Shown here: one piece after another, positions 1-6,733 of the stretch | Position numbering within the stretch: the stretch's first letter is position 1 | Layout of the letters: every line of letters begins with the position of its first letter | NCBI GenBank assembly: GCA_021737245.1 | Contig: JAIPEI010000097.1 | Coordinates: 1 to 10,005, forward strand | Source: Deltaproteobacteria bacterium | GTDB taxonomy: Bacteria; Desulfobacterota; DSM-4660; Desulfatiglandales; HGW-15 | Direction: 5' to 3' | Length of the DNA: 10,005 nt | The notes under the pieces: generated by a model | The model's database searches: none | Seen by the model: the letters and a program-made list of their open reading frames with translations, nothing else | What the model was told of the DNA's origin: nothing | Program-made: the position numbers and the translations under genes

Positions 1-196
1 GGGTGCCCTCGAGCCGGGGCGTCGGAGCCTGCTCGGAGGCTCCGCCCGGGGCGGGCCGGGATTCCGGCTCGGTTGTGACCGGCGGGGCGGCCGCCAGGTT
101 CCGGGTGGGCCTCGGTCTCACGCACCCGGCGTTCAGGGCGAGAAACAGGACCAGCATTGCGGCAAGGGTCCAGGGAACGAGCGGACGGTTCTTCAC
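1..196 (-). CDS. Lipoprotein, N-terminal part (partial)
   Basis: This is a minus-strand open frame that begins with GTG at 196-194 and runs off the left edge after 65 codons. The translation starts MKNRPLVPWTLAAMLVLFLA and continues to a lipobox LNAGC with the cysteine at residue 25. That is a classic signal peptidase II signal: positive N-terminus, hydrophobic core, then the lipid-anchored cysteine. Past the cysteine the chain is Pro/Ala/Arg-rich and probably a flexible linker, so the functional domain lies outside the window. The GTG start is chosen because AGGAG stands 7 bases upstream and a near-consensus promoter lies upstream at 252-280. The product should sit on the periplasmic face of the inner or outer membrane. 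Its function cannot be told from this fragment. Confidence 0.8.
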   Translation of the reverse strand, partial: MKNRPLVPWTLAAMLVLFLALNAGCVRPRPTRNLAAAPPVTTEPESRPAPGGASEQAPTPRLEGT

Positions 197-251
197 GTGA
201 TTTCTCCTTTTTTTGTCCATGTGTTGTGTTTGCGCCCCGCTTAAGTAGCGG

Positions 252-280
252 AGTATAAAGGACCCGAAAGGACGGGTCAA
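252..280 (-). promoter_or_regulatory. Sigma-70-type promoter of the lipoprotein gene
   Basis: On the minus strand TTGACC (280-275) is followed by a 17-base spacer and TATACT (257-252). The predicted start of transcription near 245 leaves a leader of about 50 bases before the GTG start. An inverted repeat, GACCC (261-265) and GGGTC (274-278), lies across the spacer and the edge of the -35 box and could be an operator. That last point is inference. Confidence 0.75.
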
Positions 281-756
281 CCGCAAACACGATTTATGGG
301 ACATTCATTCATTCATAAAATGATCGGTTTTTTTCACTCTCAGATCCATTTCCCATGCGGGCTTTTGCCTGCCCGCGGCATACCGGGACGCTCACGGCGG
401 CCCGGATCAACCCGGGCCGCCCGGCCGGCCCCGTGGCCGTGTATCCCAGCTGCCGGACCGCCCGGTAGCGGAAAACGCTTCGGGCCGGCACGGTTCCGGG
501 GTACTTGCCCGCCTGAGAATTTCCCCGGGCGTCACGCCGAAGACCTCCGCGGCCCGCTGCCGGTAAGCCACCGACAAATCATAATAAATTGCAGAGCTTG
601 ATTCCCGGCGCAAGTATATGGTAGAGATCCAGAGATCGATCTGCTGGGAGCCGTCTGGCCTTGAAGGCGGAAGGCCTCCCCGCCGATTAAGAGACGCCGA
701 GCGGTGAACGATCGACGATTCTCTCCTGATCCAGTGGAAGGAGAAGACGAACGCGG
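281..756. other. Gene-poor gap upstream of the pit operon
   Basis: I see no convincing gene here on either strand. The open frames in it have no ribosome binding site, are rich in Arg/Pro/Gly and look like GC-rich chance frames. Visible structure includes an ATTC-repeat tract ending in TCATAAAATGA (about 303-321), a perfect 10-bp hairpin at 396-421, an AT-rich island at 571-600, a palindrome AGATCGATCT (633-642) and a GGCCTT/AAGGCC hairpin (657-676). The AT-rich island followed by TATATG (615-620) is the best candidate for the pit promoter. It has no good -35 box at normal spacing, which would fit an activator-dependent promoter, but this is a guess. Confidence 0.5.
396..421. repeat. Perfect 10-bp GC hairpin
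   Basis: GGCGGCCCGG (396-405) and CCGGGCCGCC (412-421) are exact reverse complements around the 6-base loop ATCAAC. Neither strand has a T-run after the stem, so it is not a standard intrinsic terminator. It could be an intergenic palindrome or a structural element in a long leader; the sequence does not decide. Confidence 0.6.
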
Positions 757-2028
757 ATGCTGGAGCTCTTTTCGGCAGGCATGGAGTACTACATCCTGGG
801 GTTCGCTGCGCTCGTAGGTTTTTACATGGCGGCCAACATCGGCGCCAATGACCTGGCCAACGCCATGGGGACCTCGGTAGGATCGGGCGCCCTGACCATG
901 AACCAGGCGGTGGTGGTCTCCATGGTCGCCAACATGATCGGTGCGGTCATGGCCGGCGGGCACGTGACCAACACCATTCGAAAGGGGATGATCGATCCGA
1001 GCCTGCTGGTGGGCTCCCCGGAGAAGCTCCTCCTGGGGATGTTCGCCGCCCTGGTCGCGGCCGGGATCTGGGTCCAGATCGCCACCCACTTCGGTCTGCC
1101 TGTCTCCACCACCCACTCCATCGTGGGAGCGGTGGTGGGGTTCGGGATCATGGCAGTGGGTTTCGGCGCAGTGAGTTGGGGCACGGTGACCGCCATCGTG
1201 CTGAGCTGGATCATCTCGCCCATTGCCGGCGGAATCATAGGGGGAGGGGTGTACCTGTTCATCCGTCGCAAGATCCAGACCTCCAGGACCCCCTATGAGC
1301 AGACCCAGAGGTACGCCCCGTGGATGCTCACTGTGGTGTTCACGGTCCTGATCCTGTCGGTGATCTTCAAGGGGCTGAAGAACCTGCACCTGGATCTCGG
1401 CCTGGGCAAGGCCCTGCTTATCGCCATCCCTCTCTCTATTGCGGCCGGGTTCGCAGGGAAGATCCTGCTCTCCCGCCTGGGCGGCGAGGGGTGCCGCTGG
1501 ATTCGAGGGGACGAAGAAGAAAAGGTGGAATGCGTGTTCCTCTACCTCCAGATCATCACGGCCTCCTACGTGGCGTTCGCCCACGGCGCAAACGACGTGG
1601 CCAACGCCGTGGGTCCGCTGGCCGCTATCTTCGCGGTGGTGAAGACCAAGACCGTGTCCATGCAGGTTGAGGTCCCCGCCTGGATGCTCGCCGCCGGCGG
1701 GGCGGCCGTGGGAGGGGGATTGCTGGCCTTCGGCTCGAGGGTCATGCAGACGATTGGAAGGAAGATCACGGAGATCACCCCCGTGCGGGGGTTCAGCGCC
1801 GAGTTCGGGGCGGCGACCACGATTCTGATCTGCTCGCGGCTCGGCCTGCCGGTTTCCACGACCCACGTACTGGTGGGATCGGTCATCGGCGTGGGGTTCA
1901 TGCGGGGCATGGGGGTCCTGGACCTCCGGGTGATCCGGAACATCCTCTACTCCTGGTTCATCACCCTGCCGTTCACCCTGGTTCTTTGCATGGTGATCTA
2001 CAAGCTGCTTGTCACCCTATTCCTGTAG
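757..2028 (+). CDS. pit: PiT-family inorganic phosphate transporter
   Basis: The 423-residue integral membrane protein belongs to the PHO4/PiT family (TC 2.A.20), which moves phosphate, often as a metal-phosphate complex, across the inner membrane with a coupling cation. The family's internal duplication is plain. GAND at 29-32 and 277-280 each opens a GANDxANA motif, and LPVSTTH (114-120 and 364-370) closes each half. Many hydrophobic segments cover about 11-70, 92-168, 188-236, 262-295, 308-325 and 350-421, and a charged cytoplasmic stretch (about 238-258) separates the halves. Length is typical of bacterial members. The start at 757 has AAGGAG upstream at a rather long 13 bases; the next ATG (781) has no better site. 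The gene is followed after 16 bases by a PhoU-like partner, a common PiT operon layout. Some relatives carry sulfate, so phosphate rests on family and context. Confidence 0.93.
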   Translation: MLELFSAGMEYYILGFAALVGFYMAANIGANDLANAMGTSVGSGALTMNQAVVVSMVANMIGAVMAGGHVTNTIRKGMIDPSLLVGSPEKLLLGMFAALVAAGIWVQIATHFGLPVSTTHSIVGAVVGFGIMAVGFGAVSWGTVTAIVLSWIISPIAGGIIGGGVYLFIRRKIQTSRTPYEQTQRYAPWMLTVVFTVLILSVIFKGLKNLHLDLGLGKALLIAIPLSIAAGFAGKILLSRLGGEGCRWIRGDEEEKVECVFLYLQIITASYVAFAHGANDVANAVGPLAAIFAVVKTKTVSMQVEVPAWMLAAGGAAVGGGLLAFGSRVMQTIGRKITEITPVRGFSAEFGAATTILICSRLGLPVSTTHVLVGSVIGVGFMRGMGVLDLRVIRNILYSWFITLPFTLVLCMVIYKLLVTLFL

Positions 2029-2044
2029 TCAGGGGGAAGGTTCC

Positions 2045-2710
2045 ATGCGTACGACCTTCATGTCGCTGTTTTTCAAGTCTCCCTTCGTGAACCTCAAGCG
2101 CCACGCGGACAAGGTGAGCGAGTGCGCCCGGGTGTTCCACAAGGCGGTGAAGTGCCATCTGGACAAGCAGTGCGAGATGTTCGACGACCTCACGGACCAG
2201 GTGGCCGTGCTGGAGTCCGAGGCGGACGCCATCAAGCGGAACATCCGCGGCCACCTGCCCAAGGGCGTGCTCATGCCCGTGGACAAGTTCCAGTTCTTCA
2301 TGTACCTGCGGGAGCAGGACAAGGTCGTGGACGCGGTGGAGGAGGCCCTCTACTGGCTCTCCTACCGGCCCCAGGGGCTCGCGGACGAGGTGGGGGAGGA
2401 CGCGCTCTTTCTCGTGGAAAAGGTCCTTCCGCCCATCGAGTCGCTCTCCCCCCTCGTGGAGAAGGCCTCCGAGTTCTTCAAGTCTCCGTCCGAGGCCCTC
2501 CGGGGGGAGATCAAGTCCGTCATCCGCGACATCCGCCAGGCCGAGCACGAAGCGGACCACCTGGAGCGGGAGCTGATGCACAAGATCTTCAGCACGGTCA
2601 AGGATCCCCTGTCCGTGTTTCACCTGATCCGGCTGGTGGAGACCATCGGCTCCATCGCCGATCACGCCCAGAACGCCTCGGACATGATGCGGGCCATGAT
2701 CGCCGAGTAG
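2045..2710 (+). CDS. PhoU-like DUF47 family protein, PiT accessory
   Basis: The 221-residue, all-helical, cytoplasmic protein belongs to the DUF47/TIGR00153 family, distant relatives of PhoU that usually sit next to pit genes. Two acidic PhoU-like motifs are visible, ESEAD at 57-61 and EHEAD at 167-171, each in a helix with basic residues after it. A third conserved-looking stretch, LVETIGSIADHAQNASDMM (197-215), resembles the PhoU C-terminal helix. These acidic clusters bind metal in PhoU proteins. I chose ATG 2045 because the purine-rich AGGGGGAAGG (2031-2040) lies just before it; an in-frame start at 2009 would overlap pit and lacks a site, and ATG 2060 is a less likely alternative. The 16-base gap after pit indicates one operon. 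The likely role is control of PiT activity, inferred from family context. Confidence 0.9.
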   Translation: MRTTFMSLFFKSPFVNLKRHADKVSECARVFHKAVKCHLDKQCEMFDDLTDQVAVLESEADAIKRNIRGHLPKGVLMPVDKFQFFMYLREQDKVVDAVEEALYWLSYRPQGLADEVGEDALFLVEKVLPPIESLSPLVEKASEFFKSPSEALRGEIKSVIRDIRQAEHEADHLERELMHKIFSTVKDPLSVFHLIRLVETIGSIADHAQNASDMMRAMIAE

Positions 2711-2729
2711 CCGGCCGTACGGATCTCCA

Positions 2730-4526
2730 TCAGGAGGGGGCACCCTCCCCGCCGATCCCCAGGCGGACCGTGAACGTGCTTCCCCTGCCCGGGGTGCTCT
2801 CCACCTCCACGCTTCCGCCGTGGATCTGAATGACGTGCTTGACGATGGCCAGGCCCAGCCCCGTCCCGCCCAGCTTGCGGCTCCGCGACCTGTCCACCCG
2901 GTAGAACCGTTCGAAAATGCGATCCAGGTGCTCGGCCGGGATCCCCGATCCACTGTCCTCGACGCGGACCACCGCTTCCCCGCCGGAACGGGCGGCGGAG
3001 ACGCGGACCTCGCTTCCCGAAGGGCTGTACTTGACCGCGTTCTCCAGGAGGTTCACAAAGGCCTGCTCCAGGAGAACCGGGTTCATGGGGACGACGAGGC
3101 CGGGCGGGCACGAGATGCGAAACGGATCCTTCCGGACCCCGGTCTTCTCCCTCACCATCCCGGCCGCTTCGTGCAGGATTTCGGACAGGTGCCCGGGCTG
3201 GAGCCCGATTCCCCCGGCCTGCTCCTCCTCCTCGATGCGGGAGAGGTCCAGCAAATCCTCCAGCAGGACCTCCAGGCGCTCCGCGTGCCTGGCGATGATC
3301 TCCAGGAAGCGCTGCGTGGTGGCCGGGTCGTCCCGCGTTCCGGTTTCCCGCAGGGTCTCCACGAACCCCTTGATCGCCGTGATGGGCGTTTTGATCTCAT
3401 GGCTCACGTTGGCCGCGAAGTCCCGCCGGATGTTCTCGAGCCGTCTCAGCCTCGTGATGTCGTCCAGCACGATGAGGGAGCCCATCCTGTCGCCCCGGTC
3501 GTCCCACAGCCCGGTCCCGTGGGCGTGGACGAGCCGGTCCTTCTCGACATGGATGCTCAGGTCCCGCTCCACGAGCGCGTCGCTCTCGAGGGTCTCGGCG
3601 ACGAACCGCTGGAGCCCGGTGTTCCGGGACACCTCCTGGATGCTCCGGTTGCGCGCCCCGGCCGGGCTGCACCCCAGCATGCGGGCCGCCGCCGGGTTCA
3701 TGCGGATCACCCGCTCCTCCACATCCACGGCGATGACCCCCTCGACCATGCTCGAGAGAACGGCCTCCAGCTGGTTCCGCTGCGTCCGGATGTCCCGAAG
3801 CCGTGCCTCCAGCTCGGCGGCCATCTGGTTCAAGGCCGCGGCCAGCGCGCTCATCTCCTCGGACTCGGGTACGGGAAGCCGGAAGTCCAGCTCGCCGGCC
3901 GCGAACCGCTCGGCCCCTTGCTTCATCGCCTCCAGGGGCCGGGCGTGACGCCGGGAGATCCAGAGGCTCAGGCCCGCGGCGAGCAGGGCCACGAGGAGCC
4001 CCCCCAGGGCGACCCTGGAGGTCATGCGGCCGATGGCGCGGTCGATGGGGGTGAAGGGGACGGAGGTCCGGAGCACGCCGAGAAGTCCGGAGTCGTGCTC
4101 GAGAGCGAGGCCGACGTACATCATCTCCTGGTCCAGGGTCCGGCTGTAGCGCGTCGACACGCCAACCCCCTTCCGGACGGCCCGGGAGATCTCCATCCGG
4201 TCCGCGTGGTTGTCCATGGCGGCCGGGTCCTCGTGGGTGTCCCCGACCACCCGTCCGGAGGGGAGGATCACCGTGACGCGGGTGGCGGCTTTCCCGCCGA
4301 TCTCCTTGGCCAGGCGGTCGATGCGGGCATAGGCGCCTTCGAGAAGCAGGGAGGAGACGGGGCTCTCGAGAATGCGGGCGCGGGCCTCCAGATCCGCGGC
4401 GTACCGCTCGTGCAGGAAACGGTCGAAGGTCCGGGAGGCGAACCAGGTCGCGGCGCCGAGGGACAGGACGATGATGAGAAGGTAGGACGGGAAGAGCTGC
4501 CAGAGGAGTCGGGGTTTTCCGGACAC
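2730..4526 (-). CDS. phoR: PhoR-type sensor histidine kinase
   Basis: The 598-residue membrane histidine kinase has a full domain order: membrane segment 1 (about 8-30), an extracytoplasmic sensor (about 31-170), membrane segment 2 (about 172-190), HAMP (about 191-244), PAS (about 252-365), HisKA with SHEIKTP and the phosphorylated histidine at 376, and a HATPase domain. The latter shows the N box NLLENAVKYS (492-501), G1 box EDSGSGIP (523-530), F box FERFYRVD (538-545) and G2 box GGTGLGLA (553-560). The large sensor with its EDPAAMDNHADR stretch resembles Bacillus-type PhoR and differs from E. coli PhoR, which lacks such a domain. Start is GTG at 4526; AAGGAG stands 9 bases upstream and overlaps the phoB stop region, with only 6 bases between the genes, so translation is probably coupled. 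The phosphate assignment rests on the paired PhoB and neighbouring pit genes. The gene converges on the pit operon. Confidence 0.9.
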   Translation of the reverse strand: MSGKPRLLWQLFPSYLLIIVLSLGAATWFASRTFDRFLHERYAADLEARARILESPVSSLLLEGAYARIDRLAKEIGGKAATRVTVILPSGRVVGDTHEDPAAMDNHADRMEISRAVRKGVGVSTRYSRTLDQEMMYVGLALEHDSGLLGVLRTSVPFTPIDRAIGRMTSRVALGGLLVALLAAGLSLWISRRHARPLEAMKQGAERFAAGELDFRLPVPESEEMSALAAALNQMAAELEARLRDIRTQRNQLEAVLSSMVEGVIAVDVEERVIRMNPAAARMLGCSPAGARNRSIQEVSRNTGLQRFVAETLESDALVERDLSIHVEKDRLVHAHGTGLWDDRGDRMGSLIVLDDITRLRRLENIRRDFAANVSHEIKTPITAIKGFVETLRETGTRDDPATTQRFLEIIARHAERLEVLLEDLLDLSRIEEEEQAGGIGLQPGHLSEILHEAAGMVREKTGVRKDPFRISCPPGLVVPMNPVLLEQAFVNLLENAVKYSPSGSEVRVSAARSGGEAVVRVEDSGSGIPAEHLDRIFERFYRVDRSRSRKLGGTGLGLAIVKHVIQIHGGSVEVESTPGRGSTFTVRLGIGGEGAPS

Positions 4527-4532
4527 GGGGCG

Positions 4533-5225
4533 TTACTCCTTGAATCGATACCCGACGCCGCGGACCGTCTCGACGAAGGCCCCGGCCGGACCGAGCTTTC
4601 GGCGGAGGCCCACGATCTGGACGTCCACGGATCGATCCGTGACCGGGTAGTCGTCCCCCCGCACCGCATCCACGATCTGTGAACGGGTGAAGACCCATCC
4701 GGGCCGCCGCGCCAGGTAGGCCAGGATGCTGAACTCCGTGTAGGTGAGGGTAACGGGCTGCTCATCCACGAGCACCTCCCGCCGGCCGGGGTGGATCACA
4801 AGGTTGTGGCGCCGGATGACGGCCTGCCCGCCGGGCTCCGGCTCTTTCCGGGCTCCGCGCCGCAGGATCGCCTTGACCCGTGCGACCAGGACGCGGGGGC
4901 TGAAGGGCTTGGTCACGTAATCGTCCGCGCCGAGCTCCAGGCCTGTGACCACGTCCGCCTCCTCGCCCTTGGCGGTGAGCATGACGATCGGGAGCTCGCG
5001 CAGGGACTCGTCCGCCTTGAGGAGCCTCGCCACCTCCAGCCCGTCGATGCCGGGCAGCATGAGGTCCAGCACCACGAGGGCGGGCCTGCTCGAGCGCACC
5101 CGTTCGAGGGCCTTTTCTCCCGTTTCGGCGCATGTGACCCGGTATCCTTCCCGCTCCAGGTGAAACCGGACGAGCTCCAGGATGTCCTCTTCGTCGTCCA
5201 CAACCAGGATCTGTGCCTTGCCCAT
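4533..5225 (-). CDS. phoB: PhoB-type response regulator (OmpR family)
   Basis: The 230-residue transcription factor has a receiver domain (1-122) and a winged-helix DNA-binding domain (about 135-228). The receiver shows the acidic pair D10/D11, phospho-acceptor D54 in VVLDLMLPGIDG, T84 and K106 in TKPFSP. The C-terminal domain carries the OmpR/PhoB hallmarks LTYTEFSILAYL (160-171), the recognition-helix region DRSVDVQIVGLRRKLG (197-212) and the wing VRGVGYRF (221-228). The start at 5225 gives the usual N-terminus, MGKAQILVVDDEEDI; the frame stays open far upstream but that part has no homology and overlaps ubiE. The ribosome binding site is weak. phoR follows after 6 bases. The upstream region holds a sigma-70 promoter and Pho-box-like repeats, consistent with autoregulation. 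PhoB is the likely identity; other OmpR-family regulators look similar. Confidence 0.9.
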   Translation of the reverse strand: MGKAQILVVDDEEDILELVRFHLEREGYRVTCAETGEKALERVRSSRPALVVLDLMLPGIDGLEVARLLKADESLRELPIVMLTAKGEEADVVTGLELGADDYVTKPFSPRVLVARVKAILRRGARKEPEPGGQAVIRRHNLVIHPGRREVLVDEQPVTLTYTEFSILAYLARRPGWVFTRSQIVDAVRGDDYPVTDRSVDVQIVGLRRKLGPAGAFVETVRGVGYRFKE

Positions 5226-5311
5226 GGTCTTATCCGCCCGCCGTACGTTCGTTCTCGGATGTCCTGTGCCTTCCGTCGCAAGGGTCCGTCGGGAAGGTCC
5301 CGCCGGTCGAG

Positions 5312-5339
5312 AGTATACCATGTAAAACCCGAATGTCAG
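5312..5339 (-). promoter_or_regulatory. Sigma-70-type promoter of phoB-phoR
   Basis: On the minus strand CTGACA (5339-5334) is followed by a 16-base spacer and TATACT (5317-5312). Predicted transcription begins near 5305 and gives a leader of about 80 bases before the phoB start. The promoter sits in the 143-base gap between ubiE and phoB. Confidence 0.75.
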
Positions 5340-5372
5340 CGGATGATGTGGATTTTGTGAGATTTTCGTCAG
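5329..5372 (-). promoter_or_regulatory. Candidate Pho box (11-bp phased repeats)
   Basis: Read on the minus strand, four consecutive 11-base units precede the phoB -10 box: CTGACGAAAAT (5372-5362), CTCACAAAATC (5361-5351), CACATCATCCG (5350-5340) and CTGACATTCGG (5339-5329). Units 1, 2 and 4 share the CTSAC head, and units 1 and 2 have AT-rich tails. In enterobacteria PhoB binds tandem 11-bp units of this general form, CTGTCAT followed by AT-rich bases. The last unit contains the -35 box, and the first overlaps the ubiE stop codon (5371-5369). PhoB binding is inferred from pattern and position; unit 3 is a poor match. Confidence 0.5.
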
Positions 5373-6112
5373 GGCTTGCGGCCCGTGTGCAGAGAGGTGA
5401 TGCCGAGGGTGAGCGGGTGAACCTCCACGCGCTCGAGCCCAGCACCCCGCATGAGGCCGGCAAAGGCGGCGGGGGAAGGAAAGCTCATGATGGAACGGGC
5501 CAGGTAGTGGTAGGCCCCGGGGTTCGGTGAGAAGAGACGGGCCACCCCGGGAAGGATACGGTTCAGGTAGATCTCGTAGAGGGGGCGAAAAATCCGTGAT
5601 CGGGGCAGGGTCATCTCCAGGACCAGTACGAGGCCCCCGGGAACCACGACACGGGCCATTTCCCGGAGCGCGGCCTCCCGATCGGGCATGTTTCGGATGC
5701 CGAAGGCCACGGCGGCCGCGTCGAACCGACCGTCCGCAAAGGGCAGGCCCAGGGCGTCTCCCTGGATGAGCTGAATCCGGGAGGACAGGCCGGCGCGCCG
5801 GATCTTGGCCCGGCCCCGCTCCATCATCTCCCCGACCAGGTCGGTGCCCACCACGCGGATGTGCGGGTGCTTTTGCGCCGCCTCGATGGCCAGGTCGCAT
5901 GTGCCCGTGGCCACGTCCAGGAGGCGGTGGGTGCGAAAGAAGCGCATTTCGGAGACGGTCTTCCTGCGCCACGCCACGTCGCGGCGGAGGCTCAGAACGT
6001 GGTTCAGAAGGTCATAGGTCCCCGTGACCGTTCCGAAGATGTGGCGGATGACGCGCACTTGCTCGGGATCGGTTCGAAGGGAGCCGGGAGAGGTCTCGGG
6101 CTCGCGGGTCAT
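5369..6112 (-). CDS. ubiE: Demethylmenaquinone/ubiquinone C-methyltransferase
   Basis: The 247-residue SAM-dependent class I methyltransferase belongs to the UbiE/MenG (COQ5) family, which methylates the ring carbon of demethylmenaquinone and, in some bacteria, of a ubiquinone precursor. SAM motif I is LLDVATGTCDLA (64-75), the acidic end of strand 2 lies at about 91, and the motif II region is GDALGLPFADGRFD (118-131). Family signatures include YDLLNHVLSL (33-42), FGIRNMPD (137-144), the RVVVPGG...EMTLP stretch (154-170) and the C-terminal GITSLHTGRKP (237-247). In signature 1 the usual histidine after SxxR/G is D45 here. Start at ATG 6112 gives normal length; the ribosome site (GGAAAAGCC) is weak. 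In an organism of this type the substrate is most likely demethylmenaquinone, so menG is an alternative symbol. phoB lies 143 bases downstream but has its own promoter. Confidence 0.9.
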   Translation of the reverse strand: MTREPETSPGSLRTDPEQVRVIRHIFGTVTGTYDLLNHVLSLRRDVAWRRKTVSEMRFFRTHRLLDVATGTCDLAIEAAQKHPHIRVVGTDLVGEMMERGRAKIRRAGLSSRIQLIQGDALGLPFADGRFDAAAVAFGIRNMPDREAALREMARVVVPGGLVLVLEMTLPRSRIFRPLYEIYLNRILPGVARLFSPNPGAYHYLARSIMSFPSPAAFAGLMRGAGLERVEVHPLTLGITSLHTGRKP

Positions 6113-6206
6113 GGCTTTTCCAAAGGTTCGGGGGAGCAGTCGGGAAGCGGGTCTGCAAAGCCCTCATTTCACCCTTTTGTCTTGACTTTCCAAACACCTG
6201 AGACTA

Positions 6207-6295
6207 GTTTCCATCCAGAAAGGGGATTTTTGACAAAAAATCTTCCTTTCTGAATTGGAAACACCACAATGCCCAAAGTTCGTTTATATGGGCAC
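6207..6295 (+). mobile_element. MITE-like palindromic repeat, copy 1
   Basis: This is an 89-base non-coding element, 81 of 90 aligned positions identical to the reverse complement of 7534-7623. The first 19 and last 27 bases are identical between copies. Its left two-thirds (6207-6262) folds into a long interrupted hairpin: GTTTCCA with TGGAAAC, CAGAAAGG with CCTTTCTG, and GATTTTT with AAAAATC. Its right third has a second pair, TGCCCA (6270-6275) and TGGGCA (6289-6294). The two ends are weak inverted repeats, GTTTCCAT and GTGCCCAT. The 5-base direct repeat AGACT occurs at 6201-6205 and 6297-6301, one base outside each end (GAGACT if extended), which reads as a target-site duplication. It lies between ubiE and ihfA and points towards ihfA. 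Confidence 0.75.
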
Positions 6296-6407
6296 GAGAC
6301 TGGGTTCAGCCTGCGGCCCGTTGGACGGAGCAACCATCCGAGCCCCCGCCGGGGGCTGCAAACGATCAACCGTGGTGTGGAGTTCGATTCCACGGGGAGC
6401 GTGTCTC
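6296..6407 (+). other. Structured leader region of the ihfA-like gene
   Basis: The 112 bases between repeat copy 1 and the ihfA start hold a perfect 7-bp hairpin, AGCCCCC-GCC-GGGGGCT (6341-6357), and further on GTGGA-GTTCGAT-TCCAC, a stem-loop whose loop resembles a tRNA T-loop. No full tRNA or tmRNA fold could be drawn. A promoter TTGACT (6182-6187), 17-base spacer, TAGTTT (6205-6210) points this way, and its -10 box spans the junction with the repeat. Whether these structures regulate ihfA is unknown. Confidence 0.4.
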
Positions 6408-6695
6408 ATGGCATTGACCAAGGCAGACCTGGTGGAGTCCCTGGCCGAACGGGGATACAGGCGAAAAGAAGCGGTTGAGCTGGTGGAAACCATGCTGGAG
6501 ATCCTCAAGGAGACGCTGGCCCGGGGAGAGGACGTCCTGGTGTCCGGTTTCGGAAAGTTCTGCATGAAGCGGAAGAGGACCCGCAGGGGCAGGAATCCCC
6601 AGAGCGGCGAGAACCTGGTCCTTCCCGAGAGGCGTGTGGTCACCTTCAAGTACTCCTCCGTGCTCCGCGACAAGATCAACGGGAACTCCGACTGA
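6408..6695 (+). CDS. ihfA: Integration host factor alpha-like DNA-bending protein
   Basis: The 95-residue HU/IHF family protein binds and bends DNA as a dimer in the nucleoid, helping recombination, replication and sigma-54-type promoters. The N-terminus MALTKADLVE matches IhfA closely (MALTKAEM in E. coli). The dimer helices cover about 4-38, SGFGKF (46-51) opens the beta arm region, GRNPQSGE (61-68) carries the intercalating proline P64 at the arm tip, and RRVVTF (75-80) is the family's return strand. ATG 6408 is preceded by GGGGAG with 8 bases spacing; the frame continues upstream into the repeat but that part has no family match. The gene stands alone instead of beside pheT, where ihfA sits in many genomes. 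It converges on the fmdB-like gene, 79 bases apart. HU or IHF-beta is less likely given the ALTKA and RRVVTF matches. Confidence 0.88.
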   Translation: MALTKADLVESLAERGYRRKEAVELVETMLEILKETLARGEDVLVSGFGKFCMKRKRTRRGRNPQSGENLVLPERRVVTFKYSSVLRDKINGNSD

Positions 6696-6733
6696 CAACC
6701 CCTGTCCCGCCCACGGGCGAAGACACGGCCTCC

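Noticed and set aside
296..613. Small open frames on both strands before pit as genes
   Set aside because: They have no ribosome binding sites, are Arg/Pro/Gly-rich and overlap one another on opposite strands.
532..1866. Long minus-strand open frame (444 codons) opposite pit
   Set aside because: It is a shadow of the PiT gene: the product is a His/Gly/Asp/Pro-rich string without family motifs, while the plus strand gives a perfect PiT protein.
2733..2748. GGAGGG/CCCTCC hairpin as a bidirectional terminator between DUF47 and phoR
   Set aside because: It lies within the phoR coding end and has no T-run on either side, so it is more likely a by-product of the Gly-rich C-terminus.
2820..4682. 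Long plus-strand open frame (620 codons) opposite phoR
   Set aside because: It is a GC-driven shadow of the histidine kinase; the minus strand shows every kinase motif and a ribosome site, the plus frame shows none.
6301..6410. tRNA or tmRNA gene before ihfA
   Set aside because: A T-loop-like sequence is present, but with canonical numbering the T stem has mismatches, no acceptor partner is found upstream and no CCA end is present.
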